A stretch of 15,742 nt of DNA from Armatimonadetes bacterium UBA5352 (GCA_002411015.1 DHPY01000010.1:2280-18021); one strand, 5' to 3'. Shown: positions 1 through 6,271, counted from the first letter of the stretch. Numbers and translations are program-made. Notes: generated from the letters alone by a model not told the origin.

Positions 1-109
1 GGGCTGGAAGCCCGCCGCTACGAACGAATGCGGAGACGGCGAACGGCGTACGGCAACGGCTGGCGGGCTGGAAGCCCGCTGCTACGAACGAATGCGGAGA
101 CGGCGAACG
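1..109. repeat. Two tandem copies of a REP-like hairpin repeat
   Basis: Bases 1-45 and 65-109 are direct copies differing at one position. Each carries a hairpin with a GGA loop (second copy: stem GCGGGCT at 63-69, loop 70-72, stem AGCCCGC at 73-79) followed by GCTACGAACGAATGCGG. The 19-bp spacer between copies is built from degenerate ACGGCRN heptamers. The same hairpin and CTACGAACG tail recur inverted at 15544-15572. No coding sequence is supported here. The first copy is cut by the window start, so more copies may lie upstream. Confidence 0.8.
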
Positions 110-125
110 CCAGACATCCCCCCAC

Positions 126-1997
126 TCACTCCCCGCCGATGAACTGGATCACCGCCACCCCCGGGCCGTTGAACTCGACCGACTGGCTCGTAGACTTCGG
201 GAGGTCCGTCATCTGCATCTCGCCCGAGGAGGTCAGCCGGCGCTCGCGCACCGCCACCGGCGTCCCCACTCCCGCCGCCTCGATCACCACCGTTCGCGCC
301 CCGTCGCCCATGTGCACCACGAACGCATTCCGCGCCGTCGGCGTCCAGATCGCCGCGATCAGCACCTCCGATGAGGGCATCACGAACTCGCACAGTGTCG
401 CCCCTCGTGGCGCGTAGGTGTGCAGCAGCCATGCCGCGTGGAAGCTCGGATTCGGCGCCCCGCGCGAGTTCAGCAGCCCCCAACCAATCCCGAAGAGCTT
501 GTGGTGCAGCGCCTTGTCCATCGAGCAGGTTGACGACAGCAGCGCCGCCGCCGTCCACGCGGCGCCCGTGTTCTCGCTGATCCGATCGTCCGCCGGCGTC
601 CCATCCGGACGGCGCGCGGAGTTCATCGCCAGGCTCGTCACGAACAGCTCCGGCATCGGCCGCTGCAGGCTCTGCGCAAGCTCCCGCACCTCCATGAGCG
701 AGAGCTGCTCGGGCAGATCCGACGCGGTCCCCGCAAGGGCGGCCTCGTACAGCGTTGCGTCGTCTGCCGTGGCGCTGTGCGCGCCGTAGAAGTGCAGCGA
801 GAGGAAGTGCAGGTTCTTCGCGCCGGTGAGGAACTCGCGCAGGTTCGACTCCCACGCCGATGCGAAGCCCGGGCCGCCCACCCGCGCCTCCGGATCCGCC
901 AACAGCACGCGTCTGGCGAGATCGTTGTATGCCGCCACCAGCGCGCTCGTGGAGGCGAACTGGCCGGTCAGCAGCGGCCGGTCGAAGAGTTCGTAGTAGC
1001 GCAGATGCGGCCCGCCGCGGCGCAGCGAGACCACCTTGAGCGCCACGCTCGTGAAGTTCGGGTCAGGCCGGAGATCGCCGTTGGCATCGGGCACGCGTGC
1101 GGGGTCGAGGCACACAAGCGTGCGCGCGCCCGTGTCGGTCGCCCAGTTGATCGCGCGGTTCAGGCGGATGAGATCGTAGTCCTTCAAGCGCGCGTCGTAG
1201 AAGTCCGACAGCTTCATCCGCACCACGCATGGCGTGAGCTGCTCAAGCGCCCGCGCGATCGTTGCCGAGGAGGCGCGATCGTCGAGGATCGGTGCAAGCT
1301 CCTCCCCGAGGTTCACGCCAAGCTGCCCGAGCAGCCGCCCGGAGTTCAGCGTGAAGTCAAGACGCGTCGCCAGCGGCGGCGGCCCCTCCACCGGCTGCTC
1401 CCAGCCCGGGATGGGCTCAGCGAGCATCTCATCCACCTGCAGGCTCTGCGTCGGCCATGAGCCCGTCTTCACGAACTGCAGCAGGTAGGTGTTGCGCAGC
1501 GCCTCCGAGGTGGGGGTGTTGCCGCGCTCGTCCTGGAAGCCGAAGACGCGGACCGCGCGGTGCTGCCACTCGGTGGAGTTCAGCGGGAGCTTGTAGACGT
1601 ACGAGACATCGCGCCGCTCCTCGCCGACTCTCGAGCGGATCGTGAGGTCCACCGTATTGCTGGAGCCATCGCCGCGCACCCAGAAGGTGATCTGGCCGAC
1701 GTTCCGGCGCACCCAGACCGCGCCGTTGATCGGGAGGCTCACCGACGCCCAGGTGTTGTTCGCGCGCAGGAACTCCACGAGCGCGGCCTGCTGGGTGCGG
1801 CCGTCGGCCTGCCGGGCGATGGTGTAGATGCCGCAGATGTCGGAGGGCGCGGCGCCCGCCACTCGCGCGTCATTGGTCCGCCACGCGCCCACGCCCTTCT
1901 CGAAGTCATCGAGGAGGATCGAGACGGCGGACACGGGCGCCGCAGCGATCACCAGCGCCAGCAGGGCGGTGACGACTGTCATGGTGCGCACGATCAT
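126..1997 (-). CDS. Secreted CBM plus GH39-like TIM-barrel protein, probably non-catalytic
   Basis: The 623-residue product starts with a signal peptide (hydrophobic residues 6-20, predicted cleavage after VSA at residue 24). A carbohydrate-binding-module-like beta-sandwich follows (about 27-195, opening with LLDDFEKGVGAWR), then a clan GH-A/GH39-like TIM barrel (about 215-525) and a C-terminal beta domain (about 535-623). HFYG at 402-405 fits the GH39 barrel. At the acid/base site, where the family has a motif like YEIWNEP, this protein reads YYELFDRP (334-341), so the glutamate is Arg340. Near the nucleophile, where TEW is expected, it reads TSL (454-456). Both catalytic glutamates therefore seem absent and a binding or scaffold role is more likely. 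The ATG at 1997 is preferred because GGGAG lies just upstream and the signal peptide starts there; an in-frame TTG at 2036 would precede it. No operon partner: the next gene, thiL, is also on the minus strand but 466 bp away across repeats. The family assignment rests on motifs only. Confidence 0.75.
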   Translation of the reverse strand: MIVRTMTVVTALLALVIAAAPVSAVSILLDDFEKGVGAWRTNDARVAGAAPSDICGIYTIARQADGRTQQAALVEFLRANNTWASVSLPINGAVWVRRNVGQITFWVRGDGSSNTVDLTIRSRVGEERRDVSYVYKLPLNSTEWQHRAVRVFGFQDERGNTPTSEALRNTYLLQFVKTGSWPTQSLQVDEMLAEPIPGWEQPVEGPPPLATRLDFTLNSGRLLGQLGVNLGEELAPILDDRASSATIARALEQLTPCVVRMKLSDFYDARLKDYDLIRLNRAINWATDTGARTLVCLDPARVPDANGDLRPDPNFTSVALKVVSLRRGGPHLRYYELFDRPLLTGQFASTSALVAAYNDLARRVLLADPEARVGGPGFASAWESNLREFLTGAKNLHFLSLHFYGAHSATADDATLYEAALAGTASDLPEQLSLMEVRELAQSLQRPMPELFVTSLAMNSARRPDGTPADDRISENTGAAWTAAALLSSTCSMDKALHHKLFGIGWGLLNSRGAPNPSFHAAWLLHTYAPRGATLCEFVMPSSEVLIAAIWTPTARNAFVVHMGDGARTVVIEAAGVGTPVAVRERRLTSSGEMQMTDLPKSTSQSVEFNGPGVAVIQFIGGE

Positions 1998-2108
1998 CAC
2001 TCCCGTTGAGTGACAGTCGGAAAGTGGACAGAGCAAGGTTCACAGGCTGCAGACAGCTACCGCGCTGACTCCTTCTGCGGTCAAGTGCGTCCCACACCAT
2101 GCCCTTGC

Positions 2109-2303
2109 GGAGGGGCCGCCCGAGCGAAGCGAGGGTGAGTTCCGCTTGCGGAACTCAGCCGCCGTGCCGGCCCATGTCGTTGTCGTTCGCAATCCGGTAG
2201 AGCAGACTGTTGTGGCCATGCGTGGGCCGGGGTGGAACCTGAGGCGCTGGCGCGCCTCACTCCTCGCGCCGCAAACGACAGCGGCGCTCGGAGCGGCCCG
2301 TCC
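2109..2303. mobile_element. MITE-like nested-palindrome element, copy 1
   Basis: This 195-bp non-coding element is bounded by imperfect inverted repeats, GGAGGGGCCGCCCGAGCG at 2109-2126 and CGCTCGGAGCGGCCCGTCC at 2285-2303. Inside lie a left hairpin (perfect 10-bp stem, 2136-2145 with 2148-2157), a right hairpin (TGAGGCGC, loop TGGC, GCGCCTCA at 2240-2259) and a central stem of which only 8 bp pair (2167-2174 with 2223-2230). Diverged relatives lie at 9165-9350 and from 15640 to the window end. It contains no ORF with coding character and no transposase, so if mobile it would need enzymes supplied in trans. Target-site duplications could not be identified. Confidence 0.7.
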
Positions 2304-2358
2304 ATGAACGGCAACGACCGCGTTCCGCGAGGTTGCGCGTGATGCACAGCATTAGGTA

Positions 2359-2443
2359 GGTGGGGCGCCCTCGCCCCACCATGCCAACCCTGCGAGAAGG
2401 ACGTAGCTGCCACCAGTCAATGTGCGGGCGAGGGCGCCCGCAC
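2359..2443. repeat. Inverted pair of GTGsGGsG hairpins
   Basis: Two 9-bp hairpins sit 41 bp apart in opposite orientation. The first is at 2359-2380 (stem GGTGGGGCG, loop CCCT), the second at 2422-2443 (stem GTGCGGGCG, loop AGGG, the complement of CCCT). A close relative of the first is at 9408-9429, with related flanking bases (TGATGCACAG here, TAATGCATAG there), so the homology with the second repeat island extends beyond the hairpin. The second hairpin lies 21 bp past the thiL stop codon and could end thiL transcription, but no T-run follows it. Confidence 0.65.
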
Positions 2444-2463
2444 CACCTGACTTCGGCGCCGCT

Positions 2464-3486
2464 CTAACCCTGGCCCGCAAAATGATCCCAGCCGCCACGC
2501 GGCAGCGCGATCTCCCCGCCCCCGGCGTCGAGCGCGACCGCGCCCTCGCCCGCCTCGAGCCGGCCCACGACCGTCAGGCCGATCGCCGCGACCTCCGGCA
2601 GCGCCTGGAGGGCGGCCAGATCCGCCTCGTCCACCGCCACCAGCAGCTCGAAGTCCTCCCCGCCGGAGAGCGCCCAGAGCAGCGGGTCCACGTCGAGCGC
2701 ACGCGCGAGCGCCTCGCAGCCCTCGGCGATCGGCACCCGTTCCGCCTCGATCACCGCGCGCAGCTTCGAGCGCTCGGCGATGTGCGCCGCGTCCTGCACG
2801 AGGCCGTCGCTGATGTCGATGGCCGCTGCGGCGAGGCCCGAGTCGGCGATGGCGCTGCCCGCGGCGACCCGCGGCTCGGGGTGCGCGAAGCGGCTCCGGA
2901 TGGCCGCATGCTCGGCGAGCGCGCCCGGGCCGAGCGCCTCCAGCGCGCTGACTGCCGCTGCCGGCGCCCCCAGCGCGCCTGTGACCGCGAGGAGCTCGCC
3001 CGCTGCCGCGGCGTGGCGGGTGAGCTGCCGGCCGCGCGGCACCAGCCCGATCGCCATGATGTCTATCAGCACGCGGTCGGAGGAGATGACGTCGCCGCCG
3101 GTGAGCGAGGCGCCGGTGGCCTCGCAGGCGCTCGCGACGCCCGCGAGGAGCGCGTCGGCGTCCTCCACCGGCCAGTCCGGCGGCAGCCCGACGGAGCAGA
3201 AGACCGCGGCGGGCGAGGCGCCCATCGCCGCGAGATCGCTGATGGCGCCGGAGGCCGCGCGCCACCCGACCTCCTCCGGCGTGAGCCAGTCGAGGCGGAA
3301 GTGGCGGTCCTGGAGCATGGCGTCGGTGGTGACGGCCACGAGGTCGGGGCCCTCGAGGTCGAGGAGCGCGGCGTCATCGCCGATCCCCAGCACGATGCGC
3401 GGGTCATGCGCGGCGGCGCCTGCGCGCGCCACACGCCCCGCGATGCGCTCGATGAAGCCGAACTCTCCGATATCCCGCAGCAGCAT
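2464..3486 (-). CDS. thiL: Thiamine-monophosphate kinase
   Basis: ThiL phosphorylates thiamine monophosphate with ATP to give thiamine diphosphate, the last step of thiamine cofactor synthesis, in the cytosol. The 340-residue product has the normal family length and the full motif series: GIGDDAA (34-40), TTD (53-55) with a following RHF, SDLAAMGA (83-90), GGD (130-132), DISDGL (224-229), GGEDFELL (275-282) and the C-terminal GGWDHF. The Mg-binding aspartates are therefore present. GGAGG at 3495-3499 lies 8 nt before the ATG at 3486 but only 2 nt before the in-frame GTG at 3492, so the ATG is chosen. The gene is transcribed away from the beta-helix gene across a 135-bp gap. No other thiamine gene and no TPP riboswitch is visible here. 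Confidence 0.95.
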   Translation of the reverse strand: MLLRDIGEFGFIERIAGRVARAGAAAHDPRIVLGIGDDAALLDLEGPDLVAVTTDAMLQDRHFRLDWLTPEEVGWRAASGAISDLAAMGASPAAVFCSVGLPPDWPVEDADALLAGVASACEATGASLTGGDVISSDRVLIDIMAIGLVPRGRQLTRHAAAAGELLAVTGALGAPAAAVSALEALGPGALAEHAAIRSRFAHPEPRVAAGSAIADSGLAAAAIDISDGLVQDAAHIAERSKLRAVIEAERVPIAEGCEALARALDVDPLLWALSGGEDFELLVAVDEADLAALQALPEVAAIGLTVVGRLEAGEGAVALDAGGGEIALPRGGWDHFAGQG

Positions 3487-3494
3487 GTCCACAG

Positions 3495-3499
3495 CCTCC
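3495..3499 (-). promoter_or_regulatory. Ribosome binding site deciding the thiL start
   Basis: The minus strand reads GGAGG here, followed by an 8-nt spacer and the ATG at 3486. The alternative GTG start two codons upstream would leave only 2 nt, too short for efficient initiation. Confidence 0.75.
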
Positions 3500-3538
3500 G
3501 TTGCGTCTATTCGACGAACAGTGCCTGCCGGCCTTCGT

Positions 3539-3567
3539 GATGGCGCGGAAGAACATCCTGCGCCATC
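3539..3567. promoter_or_regulatory. Inverted repeat between divergent thiL and beta-helix genes
   Basis: GATGGCGC at 3539-3546 and GCGCCATC at 3560-3567 are perfect complements; a G-U and a G-C pair extend the stem to 10 bp around a 9-base loop. It lies in the middle of the 135-bp divergent intergenic region, where an operator or a 5'-leader hairpin for the beta-helix gene would be expected. No convincing -35/-10 pair was found on either side, so its role is unproven. Confidence 0.4.
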
Positions 3568-3608
3568 GCGGCGGAGGCGGGCGCCCAGATCGCGTCGAAA
3601 TGCAGCGC

Positions 3609-3613
3609 GGAGG
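3609..3613 (+). promoter_or_regulatory. Ribosome binding site deciding the beta-helix gene start
   Basis: GGAGG is followed by 8 nt and the ATG at 3622. An in-frame GTG at 3613 overlaps the site itself and cannot be the start used with it. Confidence 0.75.
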
Positions 3614-3621
3614 TGTCACCC

Positions 3622-4764
3622 ATGCGCTCAGTGCTGCTGACGGCCACGCTTGTCGCGATGTTCCCGCTCGCCTGCCACGCGGGCGATCTCGTCATCAACG
3701 TCCGCCACGACCTCGCCCGCCTCGCGATCTGCGACGCGAACGCCGCCGGCGACGGCCAGGCGAATGACAGCCCCGCGATCCAGGCGGCGATCAATCACGC
3801 GGCCGCCGACGGAGGCGGGACGGTCTTCCTGCCGGAGGGCACCTACCGGGTGGCGGACGTCGAGCTTCGGCCAGGTGTGACGCTCGCGGGCGCGGGGCGC
3901 GATCAGACGATCCTGCGCGCGCTTGGCACCGCCCGGATGGTGATCCTGCATGGCGGGACGCTGCGCGACCTCAGCGCCTACGGAACGCCCACCGAGGATG
4001 TGTCCGGCGATGGCTGGGTCATCGCGGTGAAGCAGGGAAGCGGCGGCACCCCCACCTCCTCGCACATCATCTCGGTGCAGGACGCGGTGGACCCGCACAT
4101 CGAGAACGTGCGCGTGATGGAGTCGCGCTACGACTGCCTCTACACGCGCGGATCGCGCGGCCTGCGTGTGAGCAACAGCGAGTTCGATCGCTCAGGCCGC
4201 AACATCGTCTCGATGGTCGGCGATGATGAGGACTTCGCCTTCACGAACTGCCGCTTCGGCTCCCTCTGGCGGCTCTACCACTTCGACATCGAGCCCAACG
4301 GCGGCCGCTTTGTGCGCAACGGCTCGTTCATCGGCTGCGAGTTCGATGGCACCGGCGCGGGCGCGGGCGGCTCCGACACATGGGGGCGGATGCTGATCCT
4401 CACCGGGCACGACGAGATGATGAGCCGCGACATCACGATCGCCGGCTGCGTCTTCCGCGAGATCTCGATTCGCGTGCGCGGGATCTTCCCCGGCGTCAAG
4501 GTGCTGAACAATCCGCTGCTCGATGGCAACGGCCCGTTCTTTCTGCGGGTGCGCACGAACCCGGTGGGGGAGCTTCGGGATGCGACGATCATCGGGAACC
4601 GCTTCATGGATGGCGATACGCCTGCAGAGAACCTGCGCGTGGGCGTAACCTTCACCGGCGACACGGTATTCGCGGAGAACGATCCCGCGAGCTTCAACGA
4701 GATCGAGCTTGACCAGCCCGCGACGCTGGAGGAGGCCGCGAAGGACAAGGTGGCGGACGAGTAG
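3622..4764 (+). CDS. Secreted right-handed beta-helix protein, pectate-lyase-3 type
   Basis: The 380-residue product has a signal peptide (about residues 1-20, cleavage after CHA). Residues 41-77 (including DSPAIQAAINHA and GGTVFLPEGTYRV) form the characteristic first turn of the pectate-lyase-3/Glyco_hydro_28-like superfamily. Repeated short strands of the type DCLYTRGSRGLRVSNSEF and FTNCRFGSLW continue to about residue 330, as expected of a single-stranded parallel beta-helix. Such proteins cleave or bind acidic polysaccharides outside the cell; the substrate cannot be told from sequence and no catalytic set is claimed. The cysteine in PLACHA does not make a good lipobox, so type I cleavage is preferred. 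The acidic C-terminus (EEAAKDKVADE) shows no anchor or sorting signal. The gene stands alone, with thiL divergent upstream and a repeat-rich region downstream. Confidence 0.85.
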   Translation: MRSVLLTATLVAMFPLACHAGDLVINVRHDLARLAICDANAAGDGQANDSPAIQAAINHAAADGGGTVFLPEGTYRVADVELRPGVTLAGAGRDQTILRALGTARMVILHGGTLRDLSAYGTPTEDVSGDGWVIAVKQGSGGTPTSSHIISVQDAVDPHIENVRVMESRYDCLYTRGSRGLRVSNSEFDRSGRNIVSMVGDDEDFAFTNCRFGSLWRLYHFDIEPNGGRFVRNGSFIGCEFDGTGAGAGGSDTWGRMLILTGHDEMMSRDITIAGCVFREISIRVRGIFPGVKVLNNPLLDGNGPFFLRVRTNPVGELRDATIIGNRFMDGDTPAENLRVGVTFTGDTVFAENDPASFNEIELDQPATLEEAAKDKVADE

Positions 4765-4785
4765 CGGGCTACGAAGGCCGCTGTC

Positions 4786-5053
4786 GTTGTCGTTCTGGAG
4801 GGGAGGCGCTTCAGCGGCTCCCGCGCTCCCCGTTCAGCGTCGGTCACATCGTCGGAGCGGCTGAAGCCCCTCCGCTCCATACGGCTGGGCGAACGGCGCC
4901 GGGGCCACAAGCGACGGCGCCGTTGTCGTTCTGGAGGGGAGGCGCTTCAGCGGCTCCCACGTTATCCGCGCGCGCGTCCGGCCCCAGCGTCGGAGCGGCT
5001 GAAGCCCCTCCGCTCCATACGACTGGGCAAACGGCGCCCGGGCCACAAGCGAC
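4786..5053. repeat. Two tandem ~130-bp units with internal inverted repeats
   Basis: The units are 4786-4915 and 4922-5053. Their left 37 bases (4786-4822 and 4922-4958) are identical, and their last 55 bases (4861-4915 and 4999-5053) differ at three positions; the 27-30 bases between the conserved parts are unrelated. Within unit 1 the 25-base stretches 4797-4821 and 4854-4878 are inverted repeats matching at 22 of 25 positions, and unit 2 has the same arrangement. Nothing in the units looks coding. They start 21 bp after the beta-helix stop codon. Confidence 0.8.
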
Positions 5054-5061
5054 CGACGACA

Positions 5062-5080
5062 GACGGGCAGGATGCCCGTC
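5062..5080. repeat. REP-like hairpin with GGA loop
   Basis: GACGGGCA, loop GGA, TGCCCGTC is a perfect 8-bp hairpin followed by ACTACGTAC. Loop and tail resemble the GGA-loop hairpins at 1-109 and 15544-15572, although the stem sequence differs. This fits one structural family with variable stems. Confidence 0.6.
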
Positions 5081-5095
5081 ACTACGTACATGCAA

Positions 5096-5121
5096 AGAGC
5101 CCGCCGGGAAAAGCGGGCTCT
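5096..5121. terminator. Terminator-like hairpin
   Basis: AGAGCCCGC at 5096-5104 pairs perfectly with GCGGGCTCT at 5113-5121 around an 8-base loop. On the plus strand it is followed by CTGCG rather than a T-run. On the minus strand it is followed by TTTGC, so it could end transcripts from the microprotein gene at 5251-5367. A weak intrinsic terminator is the best reading. Confidence 0.45.
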
Positions 5122-5250
5122 CTGCGATGCACTGATGAGGAGCGAACAGACGTGCGGCTTGGTGGGAACACTCGCTGCGCGCTACGTCATCCCCGCTACT
5201 TCAGCACCAGTCGCTGGCAGAAGTCCGGGCTGCCGTAGCCACTGTTTCAG

Positions 5251-5367
5251 CTACTCATCCTCGTGCTCAACGGGAACCGGGACTTCCTCTGGCTTCTGAC
5301 TCGTTTCGGCTATGATGACTGCGCCGATGGCGCCGATCACTGCGATAATCACGATCACAACCAGCAT
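5251..5367 (-). CDS. Single-pass membrane microprotein, 38 residues
   Basis: This small gene was found by reading the minus strand. The product begins ML, then has one hydrophobic segment VVIVIIAVIGAIGAVIIA (3-20) and a hydrophilic, proline- and acid-rich tail ending VPVPVEHEDE. GAGG at 5375-5378 lies 7 nt before the ATG at 5367, and an in-frame TGA four codons upstream (minus strand) rules out an N-terminal extension. The segment is too apolar and uninterrupted to be typical antisense noise in this GC-rich DNA. I do not recognise a family. The predicted topology is one helix with the acidic tail on one face of the membrane; a role as a regulator or subunit of a membrane complex would be a guess. 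The strongly folded sequence at 5395-5498 lies in its 5' region. Confidence 0.55.
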   Translation of the reverse strand: MLVVIVIIAVIGAIGAVIIAETSQKPEEVPVPVEHEDE

Positions 5368-5394
5368 GAAGTCGCCTCAGTCTCATCCGGCAGA

Positions 5395-5498
5395 AGTATT
5401 GGCGGGGACGGAAGCCTTCACGTGAAGGAGGGAGGGTTAGACCTTCGCGTGGATCACACAGCCGTCGCTACGCATCAGGCTTTCCGTCCCCGCATACT
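5395..5498 (-). ncRNA. Candidate structured RNA upstream of the microprotein gene
   Basis: An outer stem pairs 5402-5416 with 5478-5493 (15 bp with one bulged base), and AGTAT/ATACT (5395-5399 with 5494-5498) extends it. Inside, 5417-5428 pairs with 5442-5453 (12 bp including G-U pairs) around a 13-base loop, leaving 24 bases (5454-5477) between the stems. On the minus strand a -10-like TATAGT lies at 5496-5501, so a transcript would begin within the outer stem's 5' arm and run 120 nt to the microprotein ATG. That strand also carries CCTCCTT (5425-5431), able to pair with the gene's GAGG ribosome site, so control of translation is conceivable. It matches no riboswitch class I know. Strand assignment is an inference because the fold works on both strands. 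Confidence 0.4.
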
Positions 5499-5599
5499 AT
5501 AGGACGTAGTAGCCCGCGGGAGGGTTCAGCGATCCGAAAAAAACTTCGCGGCCAGGCAGGGCATTCGCGTGCGGCGGCGACCCGCCCCTCTCCAGTCAA

Positions 5600-5628
5600 T
5601 TGCGCGGGGCCCTGCTTTCTGCTAAGAT
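5600..5628 (+). promoter_or_regulatory. Likely sigma-70-type promoter of nadD
   Basis: TTGCGC at 5600-5605 and TAAGAT at 5623-5628 are separated by 17 nt. The -35 matches the consensus at 3 of 6 positions and the -10 at 4 of 6. Transcription would start about 7 nt later, at or next to the nadD ATG at 5636, implying a leaderless mRNA. This agrees with the lack of a ribosome site before nadD. An A7 run at 5537-5543 lies further upstream. Confidence 0.4.
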
Positions 5629-5635
5629 GCGGCCA

Positions 5636-6271
5636 ATGGGCACCGATGACGTCCTGCTGTCGAAGAGCCTCGCAGTGATGGGAGGCACCTTCGACCCAAT
5701 ACACTACGCTCATCTGCTGATCGCCGAGGAAGTCCGGCGACGCTTCCAGTTGCCTCAGATCCTCTTCATGCCCTCCGGAACGCCTCCGCACAAGAAGGCC
5801 TACGAGGTCACGTCCGCTGAGGATCGCTACATCATGGCGCTGCTCGCGACCTCCGACAACCCGCAGTTCGCGGTCTCCCGGATGGAGCTCGACCGGCCCG
5901 GCCCGTCGTATACAATCGACACCATCCGCCAGCTCAAGGCGCGAATGGGTGAGGGGGCGGAGATCTCCTGGGTCACCGGCGCCGATGCGGTGCTTGAGAT
6001 CCTCACCTGGCGCGAGGCCGACGCGATTCTCGACGAGGCCCGTATCATCGCGGTGCCGAGGCCGGGATTCGATCTGGAGCAGCTCGATGAAACGCTGGGG
6101 GCCTCCCGCGCGTCAAAGGTACGGATTGTGGACTCGCCGGTGACCGGCATCTCGTCAACAATGATCCGCGAGCATGTGCGGGCGGGCGCCTCAATCCGCT
6201 ACCTCACGCCCCGCCCGGTCATTGATTATATTGAGAAGCACGGGCTCTATCGCATCGTGGAGCAACCATGA
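5636..6271 (+). CDS. nadD: Nicotinate-nucleotide adenylyltransferase
   Basis: NadD transfers AMP from ATP to nicotinate mononucleotide, giving deamido-NAD in the cytosolic NAD pathway. The 211-residue product carries the nucleotidyltransferase signature GGTFDPIHYAHL (H-x-x-H, about 18-29), PSGTPPHKK, the SYTIDTIRQL segment, the ISSTMIR motif for the ATP phosphates and the usual C-terminal VIDYIEKHGLYR. Three starts are possible: TTG 5600, ATG 5627 and ATG 5636. The first two overlap the proposed -35 and -10 boxes and none has a ribosome site, so ATG 5636 is chosen. The stop codon overlaps the LCP start as ATGA, so the two genes are translationally coupled. The nadD-LCP-rsfS order is common in Gram-positive and related lineages. 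Confidence 0.95.
   Translation: MGTDDVLLSKSLAVMGGTFDPIHYAHLLIAEEVRRRFQLPQILFMPSGTPPHKKAYEVTSAEDRYIMALLATSDNPQFAVSRMELDRPGPSYTIDTIRQLKARMGEGAEISWVTGADAVLEILTWREADAILDEARIIAVPRPGFDLEQLDETLGASRASKVRIVDSPVTGISSTMIREHVRAGASIRYLTPRPVIDYIEKHGLYRIVEQP

Noticed and set aside
2000..2100. TTGACC (minus strand, about 2080-2085) as a -35 box for the CBM/barrel gene
   Set aside because: No acceptable -10 hexamer lies at 16-18 nt spacing; the nearest, TAGCTG at 19 nt, is too weak to call.
2422..3540. Plus-strand open frame of 372 codons opposite thiL
   Set aside because: thiL has all its motifs on the minus strand; this frame is Arg-rich antisense with no recognisable domain.
5196..5246. Minus-strand stop-to-stop stretch reading SGYGSPDFCQRLVLK just after the microprotein gene
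   Set aside because: It looks protein-like, but it lacks a usable start codon, follows a TGA, and is out of frame with the microprotein; kept only as a possible remnant of a longer gene.
5263..5502. Plus-strand open frame opposite the microprotein and folded element
   Set aside because: It is rich in His, Asp and Gly without a domain, lies antisense to the microprotein gene and runs through the inverted repeat; its only good ribosome-like sequence is inside the predicted hairpin.
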